This document shows positions 1-7,898 of a stretch of 19,610 nt of DNA, piece after piece; position 1 is the first letter of the stretch, and each line of letters starts with the position of its first letter. The notes beneath the pieces were generated by a model. The model did not search any database. It was not told the DNA's origin and saw nothing but the letters and a program-made list of their open reading frames with translations. Made by a program: the position numbers and the translations under genes. The DNA comes from Planctomycetota bacterium (GTDB taxonomy: Bacteria; Planctomycetota; Planctomycetia; Pirellulales; Pirellulaceae): positions 1 through 19,610 of the forward strand of contig JAPLNJ010000485.1 in the NCBI GenBank assembly GCA_026692885.1, written 5' to 3'.

Positions 1-3000
1 GGCGTCAGCGGTTCCGGCAAGAGTTCGCTGGCGTTCGATACCCTCTACGCGGAAGGCCAGCGGCGCTACGTCCAAAGCCTCTCCAGTTTCGCCCGCCAGT
101 TCCTGGGCCAAATGCCCAAGCCGGACGTGGATGCAATCGATGGCTTAAGCCCGTCGATCTCCATCTCGCAGAAGTCGACCGGCCACAACCCGCGCTCGAC
201 CGTCGGTACGATCACGGAGATCAGCGACTATTTGCGAGTCCTGTTCGCTCGCATCGGCCAGGGCTACTGCCCGAAATGCACCCGTCCGATCACGGCTCAA
301 TCGCGCGAGCAGATCCTGGCCCGCATCCTGCAACTGCCCGCAGGCACACGATTTTCCGTGCTGGCCCCGTTGGTACGCGGGCAGAAGGGCGAATACCGCG
401 ACCTGTTCGAGGATCTGTTGAAGCAGGGCTTCGTCCGGGCTCGCGTGGACGGCGAGGTGGTGTCGCTGAGTGATAATCTGCAACTCGACCGCCAGATGCG
501 GCATGACATCGAAGTGGTCGTCGACCGGCTGGTGGCCCAGCCCTCCGTGCGTCCGCGTTTGGCGGAGGCGCTGGATCTGGCGTTGAAGACCGGGAAAGGG
601 AGCTTGATCGTCGCGACAGAAGCCGCGGAGGCGGCCGCTGCGCCGTCCAGCGGGATGACCGGGGGGACGGCCCGTGCTGGGAGGGCGAGGGGCCCAAAGG
701 GCACCCCGCCGAGCCGGGGCATCCAGCGGCTAACGCCCCCCGCTTCCCAAACGGAGGACGAGGAATCCGAACCGGCTGCCCCCGCGAAGCCAGGTCGCAA
801 CCGCACCGGCACTCGTCCGGGCGATCTGATTTTCTCGGTGGACTACGCCTGCGTCCAATGCGGTGTCAGTTTCGAGCCGCCCAGCCCACAGCTGTTCAGC
901 TTCAACAGTCCCCAAGGCATGTGCCTGGAGTGCGACGGCCTGGGCGCACGGTTCACCTTCGACCCCGACTTGCTGGTCCCGCCAGCAAATCGCAGTCGGT
1001 CTTTCAAGCAGGGCTGCTTCGAGTTGCTCGGCGTATGGAAGGAACTCGGCCGCTGGCGACGTCACCTGTTCAACGGCGTGGCTGAGACCTTGGAACGTAA
1101 ACTGGGGTTGCCGGCCGGGACCATGCTGGAGACCCCGTGGGAAGACCTCGACACGCCGCTGCAGAAATTGTGGCTGGAGGGTACGGGCGACGAGCACATC
1201 ACGTTCACCTGGCGCGGCGGTGCCTCGCCCGTCAAGTACGGAGGTCGGTTCGAAGGGATCCTCCCCGACCTGCTCTCGCGATACCGGAACGGCAAGAACC
1301 CGCTGTATCTGCGGCAACTCGAAAAATACATGTGCACCACGCCATGCACCGCTTGCCACGGGCAACGGCTCAACCCCCAAGCGAGGTCTGTCAAAGTCAC
1401 CACGGCCCAGCGGATGTTTCAGGACGCCCCCACACGCTCGTTGCCGGAGGTTTCCGCGCTGTCGATTCGCGACGCGGCCGAGTTCTTTCAGCAGTTGGAA
1501 TTGGACGACACCCGCACCTTGATCGCCGCCGAGGTGCTGAAGGAGATCCGCGGACGGCTGGGTTTCCTGGTCAACGTGGGACTCGACTACCTGACACTGG
1601 ACCGCACCGCGCCGACGCTGTCCGGTGGCGAGTCGCAGCGGATCCGTTTGGCGGGCCAAATCGGTTCGGGACTCGTTGGCGTGCTGTACATCCTGGATGA
1701 GCCATCGATCGGTCTGCACCCTCGCGACAACCGGCGATTGCTGGACACGCTGCATCGGCTGCGCGACATGGGCAACACGGTGGTCGTGGTCGAGCACGAC
1801 GAGGAGACGATGCGGGCGGCCGATCACATCATCGACTTCGGCCCCGGTCCGGGCGTGCGCGGCGGCGAAGTGGTGGCGGCCGGTCCGATCGACAAGGTGC
1901 TGGCGGAGCCGCGCAGCGTCACCGGGCAGTACTTGTCCGGCCTGCTGACCATCGACGTACCGCGACAGCGCCGGCCGCTCGGTCCGGCCCGACTGCGGGT
2001 GCTCGGCGCCGCGCACAACAATCTGCAGGACGTCGACGCGGAGATCCCGCTGGGTGTGTTCGTCTGCGTGACGGGCGTGTCGGGATCCGGCAAGAGTTCG
2101 CTGGTGAACGACATCCTGGTCGAAGCCTTACGCCGCGATCTGAACAAGGGCGAGGGTGAGCCGGGCACGCACCGGGCCATCGAGGGTCTGGAACACCTGG
2201 ACAAATTGATCGCCATCGACCAATCGCCGATCGGCCGCACGCCGCGGTCCAATCCGGGCACGTATATCAAGGTCTTCGACGACATCCGCGATCTTTACGC
2301 CCAGTTGCCCGAATCCCGCCGCCGGGGCTACAAACCGGGGCGGTTCAGCTTCAATGTGACGGGCGGGCGGTGTGAGGCCTGCGAAGGCAATGGCTCGAAC
2401 CGCCTGGAAATGGACTTCCTGGCCGATGTTTGGGTCACCTGCCCCGTCTGCGAAGGCCACCGGTACAGCCGCGAGACCCTGCAGGTCAAATTCAAGGACA
2501 AGTCGATCGCCGAGGTGCTGGAACTGGACGTGCAACAGGGACTGCAACTATTCGAAAACATTCCGCACGTCCGGCATAAGCTCCAGACACTCCACGACGT
2601 CGGCCTGGACTACCTGAAGCTCGGCCAGCCCTCGCCGACCCTGTCCGGCGGCGAGGCGCAACGCATCAAGCTGGCCCGGGAACTGGTCAAGAAGAGTACC
2701 GGCCGCACGCTGTACCTGTTGGACGAGCCGACCACGGGTCTGCACTTCGCCGACATCAAGCTGCTGCTGAAGGTCCTTCACAACTTCGCCGACGCCGGCA
2801 ACACGGTCTTGGTCGTCGAGCACAACTTGGACGTGATTAAGACGGCCGACTGGGTCATCGATCTGGGCCCGGAAGGCGGCGACGCGGGCGGCCGCATCGT
2901 GGCCGTCGGCACGCCAGAGGAAGTTGCCGCCTGCGAGGATTCGTACACCGGCCAAGCGCTGAAAGCGGTACTCGGCGGTCGGCGAAAGCGAGACGGTTTG

Positions 3001-6000
3001 GTAGGGCGAGGAGACTTGGCCGGTCGCGGTGATTCGGGATGGCGAGGCTCCCGCCGAGCCGTGGGGCGCAGCCAACCCCCCGATCGCGCCCAGTTGTCCA
3101 CGGAAATCGTGGTCCAGGGTGCGGCCCAGCACAATCTGAAGAGCGTTGACGCCCGCATCCAACGCGACAAGCTGACCGTGTTCTGCGGGCCGAGCGGATC
3201 GGGCAAGAGTTCGCTGGCCATGGACACCATCTACGCCGAGGGCCAGCGGCGGTACGTGGAGAGTCTGAGCGCGTACGCCCGCCAGTTCGTGGGCCAGATG
3301 CAGAAGCCCAAGGTGGACCACATCGAAGGCCTGTCGCCCGCCGTGGCCATCGAGCAAAAGAACCTGGGCAACACGCCCCGCTCGACCGTGGGCACGGTGA
3401 CGGAAGTCTACGACTACCTGCGCATCCTCATGGCCCGACTCGGCCAACCCCACTGCCCGGACTGCGATCTGCCGGTCGGCACCCAGTCGGCCGACGAGGT
3501 GATCGACAAACTGCTATCCGAGCCGGACGGCACGCGACTGTACCTGATGGCGCCCATGGAGATTGAGGTGGGCGAGGCGTACGAGAAACTCTGGGACGAG
3601 ATCCGCGCCGCCGGCTATGCCCGCATCCGCGTCGATGGCACGACGTATCCGATCGACCAACCGCCCGACATCGATCGCCGCCGTAAGCACCAGGTGGAAG
3701 TCGTGATCGATCGCATCGTGGTGCAGCGCAAGGGTCGCAGCCGCCTGGCCGATAGCGTGGAAAACGCCTTGGCCTTGGGCCGGGGCGTGATCCACGTGGC
3801 GCACGTCCAGGAGACGGTGCCGGAACCGCGTTGGTCAGTTGTGGTCCACAGCCAGCACTTGGCCTGCACCAAGTGTGGCCGCAGTTTCGAGCCGCTGACG
3901 CCGCACAGTTTTTCCTTCAACAGCCAGTTGGGCTGGTGCCCATCGTGCGAGGGACTGGGCGTCCAAGTCGGGGCCAATCCGGCGGCCCTGTTGCACGATG
4001 CCAAGCTGTCGCTGAGTGCAGGAGCGTTGGCCCTGTGGCCGAATCTCGACCACCATGTCTCGCGCGCGATGCTGCAGTCCCTGTCGGCCGGCACCGGCGT
4101 GCCGCTGGACGTGCCATTCACAGAACTGAACAGCCGCCAACGCCGGATCATCATGCATGGCACGGGGGAGCAGTGGTTCGACGTCGTCGGGCCTGCGTCC
4201 CCGCTGGTCCAGACCAGCGGGAACGCGGGTCGTACGAAGCCAACGTCCCGCTGCCTGTTCCGCTTCCAGTTCAAGGGACTGTATCCGGCGTTGGAGGAAG
4301 CCTCACGCTTGTCGCCCGCCTTCCGCGCGCGGCTGGAGCATCTGGTCGGCGAGGTCGAATGCTCGGCCTGCAGTGGCAGTCGCCTGCGGGACGATGCGGC
4401 AGCCGTCCGGTTCCGCAGCCACGCAATCGACGAGCTGTCTCGCCTGCCGCTGGGCCGGTTCCGCGATGTGTTTGAAGGCTGGAAACTGACCGCGCGCGAA
4501 CGCAAGATTGCGGGGGAACTGCTCCGCGAAATCAGGAACCGCGTCCAGTTCCTGCTGGACGTCGGCTTGGATTACCTGACGCTGGCTCGCAACGCTGCGA
4601 CACTTTCCAATGGCGAAGCCCAGCGGATTCGCTTGGCCAGCCAACTGGGCAGCGGCTTGTGCGGCGTCTTGTACGTGCTCGACGAGCCGACGATCGGCCT
4701 GCATCCGCGCGACAATCGGCGGTTGCTGTCGGCGTTGCACAAACTTCGTGACCTGGGCAACACGCTGATCGTAGTCGAACACGATCGGGAGGTGATTGCG
4801 GGCAGCGACTACCTGTGCGATTTCGGCCCCGGAGCCGGTAAGTTCGGCGGGCAGATTGTGGCGCAGGGGACGCCGTCTCAAGTGGCCGGTTGTCGCCAGT
4901 CGGTGACCGGTCCCTATCTGAGCGGCGAGAAGACGATCGCGATCCCTGCCAATCGGAGGATCACGCGATCTGCTGACGGCACGCGATACGTCGCTCGTGC
5001 TCTGCTCGCCCCGGAACTCCGGGGAGGGTCCTCGCGTCCCACTCCCCTCGCCCCGGTACTCCGGGGAGAGGGGCCGGGGGTGAGGGGCGAGTCGCTCGTA
5101 TGGCTGGAGATCCTCGGTGCCCGCCACAACAACCTGAAGAACATCCACGTGCGGATTCCGCTGGGCACCCTGACCGCGGTCACCGGGGTGAGCGGCGGTG
5201 GCAAGAGTTCGTTGGTCGACGACGTGCTGTACGCCGCCGTCGCCCGACGCCTGCACCGGGCGCAGACGGTGCCCGGCGCGCACGACGAGATCCGCGGTCT
5301 GGAGCACATCAACAAAGTGATCCGTGTGGACCAGCAGGCGTTGGGGAATTCGCCGACCTCGAATCCCGCCACGTACACCGGCGTATTCGAATTGGTCCGC
5401 TTGCTGTTCGCCCAGTTGCCGGAAGCCAAACTCCGCGGGTACAACTCGCGGCGGTTCAGTTTCAACGTGCCCGGCGGACGGTGCGAGGCGTGCGAAGGCA
5501 ACGGTCAGAAGTGCATCGAGATGCACTTCCTGCCCGACGTGTGGGTCGAGTGCGACGTCTGCAAAGGGCAGCGTTACAACCCGGAGACGCTGGCCGTCAC
5601 GTACCACGGCCGCTCGATCAGCGACGTGCTGGACATGACCTGCGGCGAAGCCGTGAAGCTATTCGAGCACATCCCCAAGATCCGCCGCGTCCTGCAAACG
5701 CTGTGCGACGTGGGCTTGAACTACCTGACGCTAGGCCAGCCCGCGCCCACGCTGTCCGGCGGCGAGGCCCAGCGGGTCAAGTTGGCGGCGGAACTCTCGC
5801 GGCCGGACACGGGCCGGACGTTGTACCTGCTGGACGAACCCACCACCGGGCTGCACTTTGAGGATTTGGCCAAGTTGCTGGAGGTGCTGCATCGTCTGGT
5901 CGATCTGGGCAACACGGTCGTCCTGATCGAACACAATCTGGACGTGATCAAGCAAGCCGACTGGATCATCGACCTGGGACCGGAGGCTGGCGAAGCCGGC

Positions 6001-7245
6001 GGCACGGTTGTCGCCGTAGGCACGCCGGAGGATGTCGTCGCTGACATCTCCCCTCGCCCTGGTACTCCGGGGAGAGGGGCCGGGGGTGAGGGGCTCCCGG
6101 CATCTCTCTCCGCAGCATCTGGCCGAGCGGCCAATGTCCCGGGATCTCACGACTCCGCGTCCGCCACGCAGCCGATCTCCCATACCGCCCTGGCCCTGGC
6201 CCCGGTCCTTGCCGCTGGTCCGTACGTCGAGCGTCCCCTCTACAACCCGGCGGCTATCGAGGAGCAACGGCAAGGTGATCTGGACATCACCGAGGTCGGC
6301 CGCACGGCCCAAATGCCGTGGGAGGTGGACGGCCGCAGTTGGCACACTCGCGACCGTGTGGACCGCAAGGGCGGGCCGTGCCGCTGGGATGGCCAGGTGT
6401 TGGAACGTGTCGTAGACCGCATCCAGGAGCTAGGCGACTTCAGTGACACGAACTGGAATGAACGCAGCGTGGTCGAGATCGCTGCGAAAAAGAAAAGCGA
6501 CGGTCACTTCTTGCACGCCATCACGGGCGAGACGTGGCTGCTGAAGCTCAAGTTCCGCCTGTCTCGCCAGGCGGTGCAGGCGGAGGACTTGAACGACCAA
6601 CTGGGCCTGAAGACGCTGAATCAAATGGACGAGTTGCCGGTCTACAGCAACGAACCGCGCGTCAAGTCCCGTTCGTTACGCGTACCCTGGCAGGAGATCG
6701 AACTGCGCGTACATTCCCTGGACGAGATCGATAAGCCCGAGTTCTGGACATTCCTGGAGACCGCGGTTCGCAGTTTCCAGCAGCTGACCAAGACCACTGA
6801 TCCCGAAGACGCGATGCCGTGGAAGAAACTCGGCCAGCGTTGGCACTTGATGCGAAAAGGTTTTCCACCCGGCAAACGCATCTACTGGGAGACGGCTGCC
6901 TTGGAGGAGCTGTGCCGGCTGCTGGAACAAGTCGCCCCCGGCGGCCAATTCCTGTGGAACAACCAGATCCTGGTGCACTTTATTCCCAAGGGCCACCGCG
7001 AACCGTGGGCCAGTCTGCTCACCAAAAAACCGAACGCTCTGGAGTTGGTCCTCAGCGGACCGAAGAACCTTGTCGGCTTCGGCCGCGTCACCGACCTCGC
7101 CTGGGATCGCGAGTTTGACGACACCCGCCCCGACCGCGATCTGATCCGGCTCAGATTCCGCACGGTAGCGGATTTGCGCAAGGGCGACTTGATCGCGTTC
7201 TTGATGGAGCACCTGAGCGGCGTGGGCCAGGCCAAGGTCGATTGA
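1..7245 (+). CDS. uvrA: Tandem (double) UvrA excinuclease ABC subunit A, 5'-truncated by window edge
   Basis: UvrA is the ATP-driven damage sensor of nucleotide excision repair; it loads UvrB on damaged DNA and normally works as a dimer. The frame is open from base 1, inside the first Walker A (GVSGSGKS, 1-24), so by family comparison about 30 N-terminal residues lie upstream; the ATG at 112 is internal. It contributes 2414 residues against about 950 for one UvrA. Copy 1: zinc cysteines at 850, 859, 922 and 931; LSGGE at 1618; Walker B near 1690; second Walker A at 2074-2097; second zinc cysteines at 2371, 2380, 2440 and 2449; second LSGGE at 2641. Copy 2: Walker A at 3187-3210; zinc cysteines at 3865, 3874, 3937 and 3946; signature LSNGE (not LSGGE) at 4603; Walker A GVSGGGKS at 5185; zinc cysteines at 5482, 5491, 5551 and 5560; LSGGE at 5752. 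A duplicated tail follows from 6313. Low-complexity or repeat-derived inserts lie near 604-825, 2980-3105, 4190-4250, 4960-5095 and 6045-6235. Fusion of two UvrA units is inferred to give a covalent dimer. Confidence 0.96.
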   Translation, partial: GVSGSGKSSLAFDTLYAEGQRRYVQSLSSFARQFLGQMPKPDVDAIDGLSPSISISQKSTGHNPRSTVGTITEISDYLRVLFARIGQGYCPKCTRPITAQSREQILARILQLPAGTRFSVLAPLVRGQKGEYRDLFEDLLKQGFVRARVDGEVVSLSDNLQLDRQMRHDIEVVVDRLVAQPSVRPRLAEALDLALKTGKGSLIVATEAAEAAAAPSSGMTGGTARAGRARGPKGTPPSRGIQRLTPPASQTEDEESEPAAPAKPGRNRTGTRPGDLIFSVDYACVQCGVSFEPPSPQLFSFNSPQGMCLECDGLGARFTFDPDLLVPPANRSRSFKQGCFELLGVWKELGRWRRHLFNGVAETLERKLGLPAGTMLETPWEDLDTPLQKLWLEGTGDEHITFTWRGGASPVKYGGRFEGILPDLLSRYRNGKNPLYLRQLEKYMCTTPCTACHGQRLNPQARSVKVTTAQRMFQDAPTRSLPEVSALSIRDAAEFFQQLELDDTRTLIAAEVLKEIRGRLGFLVNVGLDYLTLDRTAPTLSGGESQRIRLAGQIGSGLVGVLYILDEPSIGLHPRDNRRLLDTLHRLRDMGNTVVVVEHDEETMRAADHIIDFGPGPGVRGGEVVAAGPIDKVLAEPRSVTGQYLSGLLTIDVPRQRRPLGPARLRVLGAAHNNLQDVDAEIPLGVFVCVTGVSGSGKSSLVNDILVEALRRDLNKGEGEPGTHRAIEGLEHLDKLIAIDQSPIGRTPRSNPGTYIKVFDDIRDLYAQLPESRRRGYKPGRFSFNVTGGRCEACEGNGSNRLEMDFLADVWVTCPVCEGHRYSRETLQVKFKDKSIAEVLELDVQQGLQLFENIPHVRHKLQTLHDVGLDYLKLGQPSPTLSGGEAQRIKLARELVKKSTGRTLYLLDEPTTGLHFADIKLLLKVLHNFADAGNTVLVVEHNLDVIKTADWVIDLGPEGGDAGGRIVAVGTPEEVAACEDSYTGQALKAVLGGRRKRDGLVGRGDLAGRGDSGWRGSRRAVGRSQPPDRAQLSTEIVVQGAAQHNLKSVDARIQRDKLTVFCGPSGSGKSSLAMDTIYAEGQRRYVESLSAYARQFVGQMQKPKVDHIEGLSPAVAIEQKNLGNTPRSTVGTVTEVYDYLRILMARLGQPHCPDCDLPVGTQSADEVIDKLLSEPDGTRLYLMAPMEIEVGEAYEKLWDEIRAAGYARIRVDGTTYPIDQPPDIDRRRKHQVEVVIDRIVVQRKGRSRLADSVENALALGRGVIHVAHVQETVPEPRWSVVVHSQHLACTKCGRSFEPLTPHSFSFNSQLGWCPSCEGLGVQVGANPAALLHDAKLSLSAGALALWPNLDHHVSRAMLQSLSAGTGVPLDVPFTELNSRQRRIIMHGTGEQWFDVVGPASPLVQTSGNAGRTKPTSRCLFRFQFKGLYPALEEASRLSPAFRARLEHLVGEVECSACSGSRLRDDAAAVRFRSHAIDELSRLPLGRFRDVFEGWKLTARERKIAGELLREIRNRVQFLLDVGLDYLTLARNAATLSNGEAQRIRLASQLGSGLCGVLYVLDEPTIGLHPRDNRRLLSALHKLRDLGNTLIVVEHDREVIAGSDYLCDFGPGAGKFGGQIVAQGTPSQVAGCRQSVTGPYLSGEKTIAIPANRRITRSADGTRYVARALLAPELRGGSSRPTPLAPVLRGEGPGVRGESLVWLEILGARHNNLKNIHVRIPLGTLTAVTGVSGGGKSSLVDDVLYAAVARRLHRAQTVPGAHDEIRGLEHINKVIRVDQQALGNSPTSNPATYTGVFELVRLLFAQLPEAKLRGYNSRRFSFNVPGGRCEACEGNGQKCIEMHFLPDVWVECDVCKGQRYNPETLAVTYHGRSISDVLDMTCGEAVKLFEHIPKIRRVLQTLCDVGLNYLTLGQPAPTLSGGEAQRVKLAAELSRPDTGRTLYLLDEPTTGLHFEDLAKLLEVLHRLVDLGNTVVLIEHNLDVIKQADWIIDLGPEAGEAGGTVVAVGTPEDVVADISPRPGTPGRGAGGEGLPASLSAASGRAANVPGSHDSASATQPISHTALALAPVLAAGPYVERPLYNPAAIEEQRQGDLDITEVGRTAQMPWEVDGRSWHTRDRVDRKGGPCRWDGQVLERVVDRIQELGDFSDTNWNERSVVEIAAKKKSDGHFLHAITGETWLLKLKFRLSRQAVQAEDLNDQLGLKTLNQMDELPVYSNEPRVKSRSLRVPWQEIELRVHSLDEIDKPEFWTFLETAVRSFQQLTKTTDPEDAMPWKKLGQRWHLMRKGFPPGKRIYWETAALEELCRLLEQVAPGGQFLWNNQILVHFIPKGHREPWASLLTKKPNALELVLSGPKNLVGFGRVTDLAWDREFDDTRPDRDLIRLRFRTVADLRKGDLIAFLMEHLSGVGQAKVD
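679..720. repeat. Palindrome-rich in-frame insert in UvrA copy 1
   Basis: A G/C-rich stretch inside the coding frame, sharing GGGAGGGCGAGG and GCCGAGCCG blocks with 3035-3061. It lies in a low-complexity linker (about 604-825, rich in A, P, G, R, E) between the UvrB-binding region and the first zinc finger, where single UvrA proteins have no such segment. It is probably a decayed copy of a dispersed genomic repeat; the match to the second copy is partial. Confidence 0.45.
3035..3061. repeat. Short hairpin repeat in the linker between the two UvrA copies
   Basis: GGCTC-CCGCC-GAGCC (3046-3060) is a perfect 5-bp hairpin within a longer block related to 679-720. It sits in the linker joining UvrA copy 1 to copy 2 (about 2980-3105), which encodes Arg/Gly-rich sequence unlike the flanking domains. 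Confidence 0.5.
4200..4221. repeat. 10-bp-arm palindrome inside the coding sequence of UvrA copy 2
   Basis: CCCGCTGGTC and GACCAGCGGG flank a 2-nt centre, a perfect 10-bp inverted repeat. It falls in the middle insertion domain of UvrA copy 2 (encoding roughly SPLVQTSGN), a place where copy 1 has no matching residues. The position and perfect symmetry suggest an inserted repetitive palindrome. Confidence 0.6.
5005..5087. repeat. Two head-to-tail copies of the CCCCGG-tact-CCGGGG repeat, in-frame in UvrA copy 2
   Basis: The full copy (5042-5087) has inner arms CCCCGG and CCGGGG around TACT (5051-5066) and outer arms CCCCTC (5044) and GAGGGG (5082). A partial copy precedes it (CCCCGG-aact-CCGGGG at 5009-5024). 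The block is translated as part of the linker between the two ABC halves of UvrA copy 2, including the peptide PLAPVLRGEGPGVRGE. The same element recurs at 6048-6093 and 19341-19377. Confidence 0.8.
6048..6093. repeat. Second in-frame copy of the CCCCGG/CCGGGG repeat, read in a different frame
   Basis: It matches 5042-5087 at 45 of 46 positions (one C to T). Its phase relative to the gene differs, so it is translated as SPRPGTPGRGAGGEG rather than PLAPVLRGEGPGVRG. It lies at the junction between UvrA copy 2 and the C-terminal extension. Confidence 0.85.
6313..7242 (+). other. UvrA C-terminal extension: two copies of an unrecognised ~140-165-residue unit
   Basis: Beyond the last ABC module the UvrA fusion continues for about 310 residues with no motif of UvrA. 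Two units can be aligned by eye. Unit 1 (from 6313) opens MPWEVDGRSWHTRDR; unit 2 (from 6814) opens MPWKKLGQRWHLMRK. In both the opening is followed by a Gly, a Trp and an L-E helix. Both end in a similar stretch: IELRVHSLDEID...FWTFLE in unit 1 and IRLRFRTVADLR...LIAFLM in unit 2. This supports an internal duplication. The second half vaguely recalls MmcQ/YjbR-like or DUF5655-like small alpha/beta domains, but that is only an impression. Function unknown; fusion to UvrA suggests a role in repair or in contacts with DNA or a partner. Confidence 0.7.
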
Positions 7246-7320
7246 GGCACAGAAAAGGGTGCGTCCCGTTTACTTGCCTCACATCCTGTGCGGAGAATCG
7301 CCGGAGGGTGGCCTCAATCA

Positions 7321-7461
7321 TAACCTTGCCAACGGCTGTTGGTGCTGGCAACGGGCCGGGTGGCTGGTGGCTGAGCCTAAGCGAAGCCCCAGTCCGCGGT
7401 TTCTGGGGCATCGCTGCACTCTGCCCCAGCCACCCCACAGCTAGCACACTTCGCAAGGTTA
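7321..7461. repeat. Nested inverted repeat (MITE-like/REP-like) downstream of uvrA
   Basis: Three nested perfect inverted repeats share one centre: TAACCTTGC (7321-7329) with GCAAGGTTA (7453-7461); GGGTGGCTG (7358-7366) with CAGCCACCC (7427-7435); GCCCCAG (7386-7392) with CTGGGGC (7403-7409) around a 10-nt loop. The element fills most of the 296-bp gap 7246-7541, where I see no credible gene. It could act as a transcriptional roadblock or terminator between the convergent uvrA and toxin genes, but there is no U-tract. Confidence 0.65.
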
Positions 7462-7541
7462 AGATCAAGGCCCCGGATGGTCCCTTGTTGACCGTGTCGA
7501 CAGGATGCGAACATGCCGCCGACAAGTAACAGTCAGCCGGC

Positions 7542-7898
7542 TCACGGCAGGCCGAACGACGTCTTGAGGCAAGCGTCCACCTGAGCCATGACATTTGGTG
7601 GGAGCGAGCCTATCGTGCGTTGAATCAGGCACTGCTCCACGGTCGCGAGGTTTTCACAGCTCACGACGGAGTCCTTCAGAAGCCCGGACTGCCGACCAGC
7701 GGGCGTGGTCACATCCACGAAGAGTTGTGTTGGCTCGGCGTTCCGGTATGTCGTGGTTGTGATCGCGACGAGGATGACGTTGGTGAGCCGAGCGTTGTTC
7801 CGGTTGTTCTGCACAACCAGGGCCGGACGCACTTTGGCTCCCGTACCGGAGGCAAAGGGGAAGCGGACGATCACGACTTCACCGCGTTGCAGAGTCAT
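7542..7898 (-). CDS. MazF/PemK-family toxin (predicted endoribonuclease)
   Basis: A 118-residue protein with the MazF/PemK pattern: N-terminal LQRGEVVIVRFPF, then KVRPALVVQNNRNNA, and a C-terminal GLLKDSVVSCENLATV followed by an amphipathic helix. Toxins of this family cleave mRNA in the cytoplasm and are held inactive by a cognate antitoxin. The start is the ATG at 7898, whose bases overlap the stop of the upstream antitoxin gene as ATGA; the longer frame to 7955 would only read antisense-like Arg-rich sequence and is discarded. Length is typical for the family. It converges on uvrA across a palindromic element. Cleavage specificity cannot be read from the sequence. Confidence 0.88.
   Translation of the reverse strand: MTLQRGEVVIVRFPFASGTGAKVRPALVVQNNRNNARLTNVILVAITTTTYRNAEPTQLFVDVTTPAGRQSGLLKDSVVSCENLATVEQCLIQRTIGSLPPNVMAQVDACLKTSFGLP

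Noticed and set aside
112..114. ATG at 112 as the start of uvrA
   Set aside because: Bases 1-111 already encode Walker A and the conserved segment after it in the same frame, so the gene begins upstream of the window.
730..2016. Minus-strand open frame of 428 codons opposite uvrA, and similar ones at 4303-5607 and 16834-18255
   Set aside because: Shadows of high-GC coding sequence; no recognisable domains, while the + strand carries clear UvrA and SMC motifs.
1..7245. Assembly duplication as the cause of the tandem UvrA
   Set aside because: The two copies differ widely in sequence and in motifs, and the frame is unbroken, so they are old paralogous halves and not a recent or artificial repeat.
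7242..7529. A + strand frame of 95 codons after uvrA
   Set aside because: It consists mostly of the nested palindrome 7321-7461 and has no ribosome site or protein-like pattern.
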